Positions 1 through 7,329 of a stretch of 12,838 bases of DNA are shown piece after piece (the first letter of the stretch is position 1; the number at the start of each line of letters is the position of its first letter). This DNA is from Cellvibrionaceae bacterium (lineage in GTDB: Bacteria; Pseudomonadota; Gammaproteobacteria; Pseudomonadales; Cellvibrionaceae), in contig JAGKXA010000124.1 in NCBI GenBank assembly GCA_021151615.1, positions 1 through 12,838 of the forward strand. Reading direction: 5' to 3'. Made by a program: the position numbers and the translations under genes. The notes below the pieces were generated by a model, which did not search any database, had not been told where the DNA came from, and saw nothing but the letters and a program-made list of their open reading frames with translations.

Positions 1-37
1 CTCCTCCCCCTTGCAAAGGGGGAGGCCGGGTGGGGGT
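1..37. repeat. Small C/G-rich inverted repeat upstream of cysT
   Basis: A 10-bp perfect stem (3-12 with 16-25, 3-nt loop) of the form CCTCCCCCTT / AAGGGGGAGG is followed by a G-rich tail (28-36). It lies about 45 bp before the cysT start and may continue beyond the window edge. The composition and layout recall the element at 11213-11285, so it is probably a dispersed intergenic repeat. Without a T tract it is a poor terminator. It may separate cysT from an upstream sulfate-binding-protein gene, but that gene is not visible. Confidence 0.55.
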
Positions 38-81
38 CAAACAGTTTCCTGACCACAGGTACTTACATTAGAGAGTTGTAC

Positions 82-966
82 ATGAGTGAACTTACCTCTG
101 CGGCGCTGGCAACAGCGTCGCCTTTTTCCAGCTCTAAAAAGCGCTGGGTGAAAAAGTCCGTACTTCCTGGCTTTGGTTTATCACTTGGACTCGCGGCACT
201 TTACGCCAGTCTGATTGTATTTATCCCGCTCGCCGGTCTTGTACTCAAATCATTGGAGTTAAGCTGGGCAGAATTATGGGCAGTCATCAGTAATGCCCGC
301 TCAATTGCCAGCTACAAACTCACGTTCGGTGCAGCACTCGCTGCCGCTGCCATTAATTTATTTTTTGGTTTGATCGTCGCCTGGGTATTGGTGCGCTACG
401 ATTTTTTTGGCAAGCGCGTTGTAGATGCGCTGGTCGATTTACCTTTCGCATTACCCACCGCCGTTGCCGGTATTGCACTCACTGCGCTTTACACCACCAA
501 AGGTTGGGTCGGCCAATGGTTTTGGTTAGCCGATATTAAAATTGCTTACACCTGGCTGGGTGTCACTGTGGCACTAACGTTTATTGGCTTACCTTTTGTG
601 GTGCGCACAGTACAGCCGGTACTTGCCGACCTTGAAGCAGAAGTAGAAGAAGCCGCCGCCAGCCTGGGCGCATCGCGCTGGCAAACATTTAGCCGCGTGC
701 TACTACCCGCATTAATTCCTTCACTGCTCACCGGTTTTGCCCTGTCATTTGCTCGCGCCGTCGGCGAATACGGTTCGGTGGTCTTTATCAGTGGCAACAT
801 GCCTTACAAAACTGAAATCACTCCATTGTTGATCATGACCAAACTGGAACAATTTGATTACGCTGGTGCTGCCGCACTGGGCGCAGTAATGCTGGTGTTT
901 TCATTTGTACTGTTATTGCTTATTAATCTGCTCCAGCATTGGAGCCACAAACGTACAGGAGGCTGA
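82..966 (+). CDS. cysT: Sulfate/thiosulfate ABC transporter permease CysT (CysU)
   Basis: This is one of the two inner-membrane permease subunits of the CysTWA sulfate/thiosulfate importer. The 294-residue product has hydrophobic helices from about residue 28 onward. The ABC-permease coupling (EAA) loop is at residues 189-197 (EEAAASLGA), where the CysA ATPase docks. The segments VDLPFALPTAVAG and GEYGSVVFISGN are typical of the CysT/CysW family, and the length is normal. I chose the ATG at 82, preceded by a purine-rich GAGAG, over the in-frame TTG two codons upstream. cysW starts 2 nt after the stop, so the two are translationally coupled. The substrate-binding protein (Sbp or CysP) is not in the window. 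Induction under sulfate limitation through CysB is usual for the family, but no operator can be seen here. Confidence 0.96.
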   Translation: MSELTSAALATASPFSSSKKRWVKKSVLPGFGLSLGLAALYASLIVFIPLAGLVLKSLELSWAELWAVISNARSIASYKLTFGAALAAAAINLFFGLIVAWVLVRYDFFGKRVVDALVDLPFALPTAVAGIALTALYTTKGWVGQWFWLADIKIAYTWLGVTVALTFIGLPFVVRTVQPVLADLEAEVEEAAASLGASRWQTFSRVLLPALIPSLLTGFALSFARAVGEYGSVVFISGNMPYKTEITPLLIMTKLEQFDYAGAAALGAVMLVFSFVLLLLINLLQHWSHKRTGG

Positions 967-968
967 TC

Positions 969-1865
969 ATGGCTGGTGCAATTTCTTCCCTTGGCAGCCG
1001 TAAAACCGGTACTGCCCACACCGCTACCAGTGAAGCCCCCTGGGTACGCGTGGTGTTAATAACTGTGGCACTAACTTTTTTAGCATTATTTTTATTTTTG
1101 CCGCTGGTAATTGTTTTTAAAGAAGCCTTTGCCAAGGGTATCGATGTCTATCTGGCTTCAGTCAGTGAACCTGCTGCCGCCCATGCAATAAAACTGACAC
1201 TGATTGCAGCGGCAATCGCCGTGCCCTGTAACGTTATTTTCGGTGTGGCAGCTGCCTGGGCAATCGCCAAATTTGATTTCCGCGGCAAGCAATTTGTAAT
1301 CACCATGATTGACCTACCGTTTGCAGTTTCGCCGGTCATTGCTGGTTTGATTTATATGCTGTTGTTTGGTCGCCAGGGATTTTTTGGCCCCTGGTTGGGT
1401 GAACACGATATCCAGATTATGTTTGCGGTACCTGGCATTGTGCTCGCCACTGTATTTATTACGTTCCCGTTTGTAGCACGTGAACTCATTCCACTGATGC
1501 AAGAACAAGGTAAAGAACAGGAAGAAGCCGCAATTACCCTGGGAGCCAGCGGTTGGAAAATGTTTTGGCGAGTAACCTTGCCATCGGTGAAATGGGCACT
1601 GCTCTACGGCATGATTTTGTGTAACGCCCGCGCTATGGGCGAGTTTGGTGCGGTAAGTGTGGTATCGGGAAAAATTCGCGAGCAAACCAACACCATGCCA
1701 CTGCATATTGAAATTTTGTACAACGAATACCAATTCGCTGCCGCCTTTGCTGTTGCTTCACTATTGGCCCTGCTTGCACTGGTCACACTGGTATTGAAAA
1801 GCTTGCTCGAATGGAAAGCAGCGCGTGAGCATGAATTGGCCGTACGTGCGGCAAGTGCTCAATAA
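969..1865 (+). CDS. cysW: Sulfate/thiosulfate ABC transporter permease CysW
   Basis: This is the second permease of the sulfate importer and pairs with CysT in the membrane. The 298-residue product has a polar N-terminus of about 25 residues, a first helix at roughly 28-50, and further helices to about residue 285. The EAA coupling loop is at residues 186-194 (EEAAITLGA). The family segments IDLPFAVSPVIAGL and MGEFGAVSVVSG are present; IDLPFAVSP distinguishes it from the LPFALPTAV of CysT. The start is the ATG at 969, 2 nt after the cysT stop, with AGGAGG at 957-962 as ribosome binding site inside the end of cysT. An upstream in-frame GTG-type extension would run back into cysT and is less likely. 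Length and domain content are normal, and cysA follows after 55 nt. Confidence 0.96.
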   Translation: MAGAISSLGSRKTGTAHTATSEAPWVRVVLITVALTFLALFLFLPLVIVFKEAFAKGIDVYLASVSEPAAAHAIKLTLIAAAIAVPCNVIFGVAAAWAIAKFDFRGKQFVITMIDLPFAVSPVIAGLIYMLLFGRQGFFGPWLGEHDIQIMFAVPGIVLATVFITFPFVARELIPLMQEQGKEQEEAAITLGASGWKMFWRVTLPSVKWALLYGMILCNARAMGEFGAVSVVSGKIREQTNTMPLHIEILYNEYQFAAAFAVASLLALLALVTLVLKSLLEWKAAREHELAVRAASAQ

Positions 1866-1920
1866 CCCTAAACACATTTTTGCTTTATTTGCGCGAACTC
1901 TTAATTAACGAGAAAACTCT

Positions 1921-2979
1921 ATGAGCATTCAAGTCCGCAACTTACACAAACATTTTGGCAGTTTTACTGCACTAAACAACGTATCGCTCGACTTCCCGAC
2001 CGGCGAACTGGTTGCCCTGCTCGGCCCATCCGGTTGCGGTAAAACAACACTGCTGCGCATTATTGCTGGTTTGGAAAACCCGGATGCCGGCAATGTATTA
2101 TTTCATGGTGAAGATGCTACCAATGTGCACGTGCGCGAGCGCAATGTTGGTTTTGTATTCCAGCATTACGCCCTCTTTCGCCATATGACCGTATTCGACA
2201 ATGTCGCTTTTGGTTTAACTGTGCGACCAAAAGAAACCAGACCAAGCAGTGAGTTTATTAAAAAACGTGTGCACGAATTGTTAGAACTGGTGCAGTTGGA
2301 TTGGCTGGCAGATCGCTATCCGCACCAACTCTCCGGCGGCCAACGCCAACGTATCGCATTGGCTCGCGCACTTGCGGTTGAACCCAAAGTGTTATTGCTG
2401 GATGAACCTTTCGGTGCGCTGGACGCAAAAGTGCGTAAGGATTTGCGTCGCTGGTTGCGTCGCTTGCATGACGAATTACACATCACTTCCATTTTTGTAA
2501 CACACGACCAGGAAGAAGCCATGGAAGTGGCTGATAAAATTGTGGTGCTCAACAAAGGCCAGATTGAACAAATTGGTACGCCAGACGATATCTACAACAA
2601 TCCAGCCAGTCCTTTTGTTTACGACTTTATCGGCCAGGTGAATTTATTTCACAGCCGCGTCAATGACGGCTGGGCCCATATTGGCGATTACAAATTACCC
2701 GCACCCGAACATGATGGTATTAATGACCAAGCGGCTATCGCCTACGTACGCCCGCACGATATTGAACTGAGTGAGCAACCCAGTGATGGTGCTATAGCCG
2801 CACAAGTGGCTCATGTCAGTACCGCAGGTGCGGTGTTGCGCATTGAATTGCAACACCAACTCAATAGCGATGTATTGCACGTAGAACTGCCACGCGCGCA
2901 AGAGCGTTCATTAAACCTGAACATTGGTGCCAAGGTGTTTGCACGACCAACCAACAGCAAAGTATTTTTACAGAAATAA
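1921..2979 (+). CDS. cysA: Sulfate/thiosulfate import ATP-binding protein CysA
   Basis: This is the cytoplasmic ATPase that powers sulfate/thiosulfate import through CysT-CysW. The 352-residue product carries every ABC motif: Walker A GPSGCGKTT at 35-43, Q-loop glutamine at 81, signature LSGGQ at 137-141, Walker B VLLLDEP at 157-163 and switch histidine at 195 (THDQEEA). A TOBE-like regulatory domain fills the region after about residue 235. The stretch YALFRHMTVFDNVAFGL is typical of CysA. The ATG at 1921 follows a modest purine-rich site (ACGAGAAA). It is the last gene of cysTWA and is closed by the terminator at 2996-3027. All catalytic residues are intact, so the ATPase should be active. 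Confidence 0.97.
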   Translation: MSIQVRNLHKHFGSFTALNNVSLDFPTGELVALLGPSGCGKTTLLRIIAGLENPDAGNVLFHGEDATNVHVRERNVGFVFQHYALFRHMTVFDNVAFGLTVRPKETRPSSEFIKKRVHELLELVQLDWLADRYPHQLSGGQRQRIALARALAVEPKVLLLDEPFGALDAKVRKDLRRWLRRLHDELHITSIFVTHDQEEAMEVADKIVVLNKGQIEQIGTPDDIYNNPASPFVYDFIGQVNLFHSRVNDGWAHIGDYKLPAPEHDGINDQAAIAYVRPHDIELSEQPSDGAIAAQVAHVSTAGAVLRIELQHQLNSDVLHVELPRAQERSLNLNIGAKVFARPTNSKVFLQK

Positions 2980-2995
2980 TTTCCCCGTTTTTGTT

Positions 2996-3027
2996 AAAGG
3001 CGATGGCGCGAGCCATCGCCTTTTTTT
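2996..3027 (+). terminator. Rho-independent terminator of cysTWA
   Basis: A perfect 9-bp GC-rich stem (GGCGATGGC 2999-3007 with GCCATCGCC 3012-3020) has a GCGA tetraloop and is extended by A-T pairs at the base. A run of seven T (3021-3027) follows. It lies 17 nt after the cysA stop. Confidence 0.93.
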
Positions 3028-3122
3028 ATTCATTTTTCGCGAATAATTTTGTTATAAGTTTATAGATTTAAATTCCTTCTTAACTGTGCAATTAAACGCA
3101 TAGAATGCTTACACAAATTTAC

Positions 3123-3165
3123 CCGTTAATGATTTCACATCTGAAAAGTAAAAACTGATTAACGG
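3123..3165. promoter_or_regulatory. Spaced inverted repeat upstream of the sigma-54 activator gene
   Basis: A perfect 8-bp inverted repeat, CCGTTAAT (3123-3130) and ATTAACGG (3158-3165), has centres 35 nt apart in the AT-rich 300-bp gap between cysA and the activator. It could be a two-site operator for the activator gene or nothing more than chance. No clear -35/-10 or -24/-12 promoter was found beside it, and the rest of the gap shows no gene. Confidence 0.25.
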
Positions 3166-3282
3166 CTAAAGGCACCACCACATAATTAACAATCGGTCAT
3201 TGCGGCAATTAATAGACAAGCACTGTTTATAACAACACGCGTAATACATTCTTGTGGGCTAATTTTTTTTTGAGGAATCATC

Positions 3283-4587
3283 GTGAGCCAGGAACTTAAA
3301 CAACCGGTTCTTTTATCCCTGGAAGGCGGCAATGCACAACCCTTATCGGTGCGCGCAAAAGCCCTGGTCTTTTCCGACCCCATTTCCGCCACCTTGCTCG
3401 AATATATCGAGCGTATTGCTCCCAGCGAAGCGCCAGTGTTGATTGGCGGAGAAACAGGTACGGGCAAAGAATTAGTCGCACGCCATATACACTTACTCAG
3501 CGGGCGCAAAGGGCCTTTCCTGGCCGTTAACTGCGGCGCGATTAGCGATCAATTAGCGGAAAGCGAATTATTTGGCCATGAAGCCGGCGCGTTTACCGGT
3601 GCAGTAGGTAAACGCGAAGGCTGGTTTGAAGCCGCTAATGAAGGCACTTTATTTTTGGACGAAATCGGCGATCTGCCGTTACCTCTGCAAGTAAAATTGC
3701 TGCGCGTACTGCAAGAAAAAGAAGTGGTGCGTATAGGTTCGCGCAAATCCATTCCGGTGAATGTGCGTTTGGTGGTGGCTACCAACGTAGATCTGGACTA
3801 TGCGGTTTCTGCCGGGCATTTCCGTCGCGATTTACTCTACCGAATTAATATTGCCCACGTAAAGTTGCCGCCACTGCGCGAGCGCCCAGGTGATATTATG
3901 CCGTTGGCAGAACATTTCCTGAAAACCTATGCCACCAAAATGGGGCATCGCCTGCCGCAATTTTCTGCAGCCGCCATAGATTTGTTATTGCATTATTCCT
4001 GGCCGGGAAATATTCGCGAACTGGAAAACGTGGTGCACTTTGCATTGCTGGTGGCTAGCGGTGAAAAAATTGAGCCATCGCATTTAAAAGTGACTGGCGG
4101 CTGGAATACCGGCAACAATTTTCAGCAGGTTCCGCAGCCGGTACACGCACCGCAATTTGTGCAGCCATTTACCCAGCATTTGCCGCAAGCTGCGCATAAC
4201 ACCGGCAGCTACAACTCCGGTAATGCAAACAGTGCAGTGGCAAATGGGTTTGGCGCTAACTTTGGCAACCATCCCAGCAGCGCCCAAGGCGGCAGCGATG
4301 GTGATGACCCTATGACGGCGATTGCCAAACAACTCCGTCGCTTGTTTAACGAGCAAGGCAATGGCAATCATTTTGACAATCTGGAAAGCTTGATTGTGCA
4401 TGAGGCATTTGCCCATGCACGTTCGAATCAGGTACATGCATCGGCACTGCTAGGGATTTCACGCAACGTCATGCGCACCCTGTTAAAACGCCATGGACTA
4501 TTGGTTGATTCCGGGTTTAGCAAAAATCCAGAGATTCAGGATACCGATTCGAATGTAGCCGCACTGGATGCCAGTTTTGCCAATTAA
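3283..4587 (+). CDS. Sigma-54-dependent transcriptional activator, SfnR-like (no receiver domain)
   Basis: This is an enhancer-binding protein predicted to use ATP hydrolysis to open sigma-54 promoters. The 434-residue product begins almost directly with the AAA+ domain (about 30-265): Walker A GGETGTGKE at 55-63, the sigma-54-contacting loop GAFTGA at 102-107, Walker B FLDE at 124-127 and arginine-finger region RRDLLYRIN at 181-189. The C-terminal Fis-type helix-turn-helix is at about 385-405 (ASALLGISRNVMRTLL). There is no N-terminal receiver, GAF or PAS domain, as in SfnR-type regulators of organosulfur use. A low-complexity linker rich in Asn, Gly, Gln, His and Pro (about 272-342) separates the domains. 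The start is GTG at 3283 with TGAGGA at 3271-3276. It sits between the sulfate importer and chrBA. The SfnR relationship and a sulfur role are inferred from architecture and context. Confidence 0.9.
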   Translation: MSQELKQPVLLSLEGGNAQPLSVRAKALVFSDPISATLLEYIERIAPSEAPVLIGGETGTGKELVARHIHLLSGRKGPFLAVNCGAISDQLAESELFGHEAGAFTGAVGKREGWFEAANEGTLFLDEIGDLPLPLQVKLLRVLQEKEVVRIGSRKSIPVNVRLVVATNVDLDYAVSAGHFRRDLLYRINIAHVKLPPLRERPGDIMPLAEHFLKTYATKMGHRLPQFSAAAIDLLLHYSWPGNIRELENVVHFALLVASGEKIEPSHLKVTGGWNTGNNFQQVPQPVHAPQFVQPFTQHLPQAAHNTGSYNSGNANSAVANGFGANFGNHPSSAQGGSDGDDPMTAIAKQLRRLFNEQGNGNHFDNLESLIVHEAFAHARSNQVHASALLGISRNVMRTLLKRHGLLVDSGFSKNPEIQDTDSNVAALDASFAN

Positions 4588-4611
4588 TTGGTGACTTTGT
4601 CATTAACAGGT

Positions 4612-4642
4612 TCCTGCTTGCTTGCAGGACTTTAACTTTTTT
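4612..4642 (+). terminator. Possible weak terminator after the activator gene
   Basis: A perfect 6-bp stem (TCCTGC 4612-4617 with GCAGGA 4624-4629) and 6-nt loop are followed by an interrupted T-rich stretch (CTTTAACTTTTTT). It is weaker than the other terminators in this window, so readthrough into chrB is plausible. Confidence 0.4.
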
Positions 4643-4692
4643 CTACAAACCGTTAGTATCCAATTCATTATTTGTTACAAGATCTACAAAAA

Positions 4693-5655
4693 ATGAAATG
4701 GATACTACTTATTCTGTCGTTACCTACCCAGAATGCTACAGCGCGTATGCGGGTATGGCGCGCCGTAAAAGCCTCGGGCGCGGCGGTGTTGCGCGATGGT
4801 GTCTACCTGCTGCCGCACAGCGAAAACCATTGGCAGCGACTGGATGAGATTGCGCGGGATGTGCAACTCAATCAGGGCAGTGCGCAAGTATTAATAACCG
4901 AAACCAACACAGATGCTATTGCACCTGGTTCACCGACATCCGATTTTGTGCCGCTGTTTGATCGCACTCCCGACTACCAGAATTTGCTGGGCGAACTCAC
5001 GCAATTGCAACAGCAGTTACAACAATTACCATCGCAGTCACTATCCGATGTGCTCAAACAATTACGCAAGTTGCGCAAAAGTTTTGCAGCAATTGTGGCA
5101 ACAGATTTTTTTCCCGGTGAGCAACAAACTCGCACACAAGATGCATTGCAAGCGTTGGAGAAAGCATTAAATCGACAACTATCGCCCGATGAACCTCAAG
5201 GCAATTCAGGTGAACTTGCGTTGCTGTCTATTGCCGATTACCAACAGCGCCAATGGGCCACACGCAAGCGTCCCTGGGTAGACAGGCTCGCCAGCGCCTG
5301 GTTGATTCGCCGCTTTATTGATCCACAAGCACAATTTATTTGGTTGGAATCGCCTGCTGATTGCCCGGCAGATGCACTGGGTTTTGATTTTGATGGCGCA
5401 CGCTTTACCCACATCAATAACCTGGTTTCCTTTGAAGTATTACTCGCCAGTTTTGCGCTGGAGCATGCGGGATTAAAACGTCTCGCCAGCCTCATTCATT
5501 ACCTTGATGTAGGTGGCATGCAACCACAGGAAGCCAGCGGACTGGAGCAAATCCTGTGGGGATTACGCAATAGCATTAGCGATGATGACCAACTCTTAAC
5601 GGCAGCAACGTCAGTATTTGATGCCCTCTTTTCTGCATTCAGCAATAAGGAATAA
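4693..5655 (+). CDS. chrB: Chromate resistance protein ChrB (chromate-responsive regulator)
   Basis: ChrB proteins accompany the ChrA chromate pump; where studied, ChrB controls the chr operon in response to chromate. The 320-residue product has two parts. The N-terminal domain (about 1-140) has the characteristic start MKWILLILSLPTQNATARMR and the motif GAAVLRDGVYLLP, followed by a Gln/Leu-rich coiled-coil-like stretch near 100-130. The C-terminal ChrB domain (about 180-315) contains RKRPWVDRLASAWLIRRFID and a HYLDVGG motif. I prefer the ATG at 4693 to the in-frame TTG at 4672 because family members begin at MKW. The Shine-Dalgarno sequence is weak. chrA follows after 2 nt, so the two are one transcription unit. 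Whether it represses or activates here cannot be read from the sequence. Confidence 0.92.
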   Translation: MKWILLILSLPTQNATARMRVWRAVKASGAAVLRDGVYLLPHSENHWQRLDEIARDVQLNQGSAQVLITETNTDAIAPGSPTSDFVPLFDRTPDYQNLLGELTQLQQQLQQLPSQSLSDVLKQLRKLRKSFAAIVATDFFPGEQQTRTQDALQALEKALNRQLSPDEPQGNSGELALLSIADYQQRQWATRKRPWVDRLASAWLIRRFIDPQAQFIWLESPADCPADALGFDFDGARFTHINNLVSFEVLLASFALEHAGLKRLASLIHYLDVGGMQPQEASGLEQILWGLRNSISDDDQLLTAATSVFDALFSAFSNKE

Positions 5656-5657
5656 CC

Positions 5658-7013
5658 ATGAGCGAAAACTCGCCTGTCATTTCATCCACAGAAACACCGC
5701 AGCCCGTCAGTTTTTGGCAAGCGTTTTTATTTTGGTTAAAACTCGGCTTTATCAGTTTTGGTGGCCCTGCCGGGCAAATCGCCATCATGCACCAGGAATT
5801 GGTGGAGCGCCGGCGCTGGATCAGTGAAAAACGTTTTTTGCACGCGCTGAATTACTGCATGTTGTTACCCGGGCCGGAAGCGCAACAATTAGCCACTTAC
5901 ATTGGCTGGCTGATGCACAAAACCTGGGGTGGCATTGCGGCAGGCGTATTGTTTGTGTTGCCCTCGCTATTTATTTTAATTGGCCTCTCCTGGGTTTATA
6001 TCGCCTATGGTGATGTGAGTTGGGTAGCTGGATTATTTTACGGTATCAAGCCCGCTGTTACTGCGATAGTAGTGCAAGCTGCACATCGCATTGGTTCTCG
6101 CGCGTTAAAAAATAATTGGTTGTGGGCCATTGCCGCTGCTGCATTCGTTGCTATTTTTGCATTGCATGTTCCCTTCCCTTATATCGTTATTGCCGCAGCC
6201 TTAATTGGTTATGTCGGGGGAAAATTTAAACCGGATTATTTCAAAGCCGGTGGTGGGCACGGCAAGGCTGATAAAAATTTTGGTGCAGCGTTAATCGATG
6301 ACCACACACCTACGCCTGCCCACGCACTGTTTAGCTGGTCGCGGTTATTGTTAATTACGGTATGCGGTTTATTGTTGTGGGCGGTACCCATTGCATTACT
6401 CTGGAGCTATTTCGGTTGGCAACACACGCTCACTCAAATGGCCTGGTTTTTTACCACGGCGGCCTTACTGACTTTTGGCGGTGCCTATGCCGTGTTGCCC
6501 TATGTTTATCAGGGCGCGGTCACTCACTATAACTGGCTAACGCCAACACAAATGATCGATGGTCTGGCATTGGGAGAAACTACTCCCGGGCCGCTCATTA
6601 TGGTGGTAGCTTTTGTGGGTTTTGTCGGCGGTTACGTGAAAGCAGTGTTTGGGCCGGATATGTTGTTTATTGCCGGCGCCGTTGCCGCCAGCATAGTCAC
6701 CTGGTTTACTTTTTTGCCGTCGTTTATTTTTATTTTCGCCGGCGCTCCTTTTATTGAAACCACCCATAACGATATAAAATTTACCGCCCCGCTCACCGCC
6801 ATCACCGCCGCTGTAGTCGGTGTGATTTTAAACCTCGCTTTGTTTTTTGGTTATCACGTACTTTGGCCCACGGGATTCAGCGGATCATTTGATTGGTTAT
6901 CCGCGGTAATTGCAATAGGTGCAGGTATTGCGCTGTTTCGCTACAAAGCGGGAGTGATCAAAGTGATTGCCGTTTGCGCATTGGTGGGATTGTTGAAAAG
7001 TTTATTGATTTAG
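5658..7013 (+). CDS. chrA: Chromate efflux transporter ChrA (CHR family, long form)
   Basis: This inner-membrane protein is predicted to expel chromate from the cytoplasm. The 451-residue product is the two-domain long form, with duplicated halves visible in sequence. The first has FISFGGPAGQ at 31-40 and LLPGPEAQQ at 69-77; the second has LTFGGAYAVL at 271-280 and TTPGPLIMV at 308-316. A hydrophilic linker of about 35 residues (190-225) joins the halves, and about ten to twelve membrane segments are apparent. The ATG at 5658 follows a good AAGGAA site that overlaps the end of chrB. Length and signature motifs are complete, so it should be functional. Chromate resembles sulfate and enters by sulfate permeases, which gives meaning to the cysTWA operon about 2.7 kb upstream. 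Confidence 0.95.
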   Translation: MSENSPVISSTETPQPVSFWQAFLFWLKLGFISFGGPAGQIAIMHQELVERRRWISEKRFLHALNYCMLLPGPEAQQLATYIGWLMHKTWGGIAAGVLFVLPSLFILIGLSWVYIAYGDVSWVAGLFYGIKPAVTAIVVQAAHRIGSRALKNNWLWAIAAAAFVAIFALHVPFPYIVIAAALIGYVGGKFKPDYFKAGGGHGKADKNFGAALIDDHTPTPAHALFSWSRLLLITVCGLLLWAVPIALLWSYFGWQHTLTQMAWFFTTAALLTFGGAYAVLPYVYQGAVTHYNWLTPTQMIDGLALGETTPGPLIMVVAFVGFVGGYVKAVFGPDMLFIAGAVAASIVTWFTFLPSFIFIFAGAPFIETTHNDIKFTAPLTAITAAVVGVILNLALFFGYHVLWPTGFSGSFDWLSAVIAIGAGIALFRYKAGVIKVIAVCALVGLLKSLLI

Positions 7014-7025
7014 AAAATTGATTTA

Positions 7026-7179
7026 GCAGCTTGTTGAAATACGCTTCGAGGCCGTCAATGCAAGGCAAAACCAGCCGAAAAACGGTGGTACGACCCTCGG
7101 GTTTATTCTAATAAATGAGCATTTTGAGGCTGTTTTTTTACGCCACAAGGACAGCGCAGACGGTATTTCAACAAGCTGC
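7026..7179. mobile_element. 154-bp MITE-like element with perfect 17-bp terminal inverted repeats
   Basis: The ends are exact inverted repeats, GCAGCTTGTTGAAATAC (7026-7042) and its complement (7163-7179). The interior holds a short hairpin (CTC...TTTATT / AATAAA...GAG, 7096-7119) and a seven-T run (7133-7139 region). It starts 13 nt after the chrA stop and codes for nothing convincing. The flanks show no clear target-site duplication. This is the structure of a non-autonomous transposable or REP-like element; the family is not identified. Confidence 0.6.
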
Positions 7180-7208
7180 GAGTAATTTGGAACATGGATT
7201 AATGATAC

Positions 7209-7280
7209 TTGAGCAAAACTCTCTATAAATTCCTTCACAAAACTGTTCATAAAGCCGTTCACCAAATCACTCACAAAAAA
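7209..7280. repeat. Degenerate 12-nt direct repeat, six units
   Basis: Six consecutive 12-nt units run without gaps from 7209 to 7280. The last four share nTTCAcaAA-like cores (CTTCACAAAACT, GTTCATAAAGCC, GTTCACCAAATC, ACTCACAAAAAA). Columns 8 and 9 are A in all six units. The array ends exactly where the bidirectional terminator stem begins. Its role is unknown. Confidence 0.5.
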
Positions 7281-7312
7281 GCCCGGGTTATCGGTGATAG
7301 CCCGGGCTTTTT
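7275..7312. terminator. Bidirectional terminator between chrA and exbD
   Basis: A 12-bp stem (GCCCGGGTTATC 7281-7292 with GATAGCCCGGGC 7296-7307, one G-T wobble, 3-nt loop) is flanked by A-runs on the left and T-runs on the right. It can therefore terminate transcription from both the chrBA side and the convergent tonB-exbB-exbD side. It lies 18 nt beyond the exbD stop. Confidence 0.92.
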
Positions 7313-7329
7313 ACAAATCGAATAGCGAA

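Noticed and set aside
4084..4437. Minus-strand open frame of 117 codons inside the activator gene
   Set aside because: It is antisense to the low-complexity linker and helix-turn-helix of a clear coding gene, which explains its openness.
4672..4692. TTG start for chrB seven codons upstream
   Set aside because: ChrB proteins start at the MKW of position 4693; the extra residues are not family-like.
7023..7274. Minus-strand open frame of 83 codons (GTG start) between chrA and exbD
   Set aside because: It covers the 154-bp element and the 12-nt array, starts beside a terminator stem, has no ribosome site and resembles no family.
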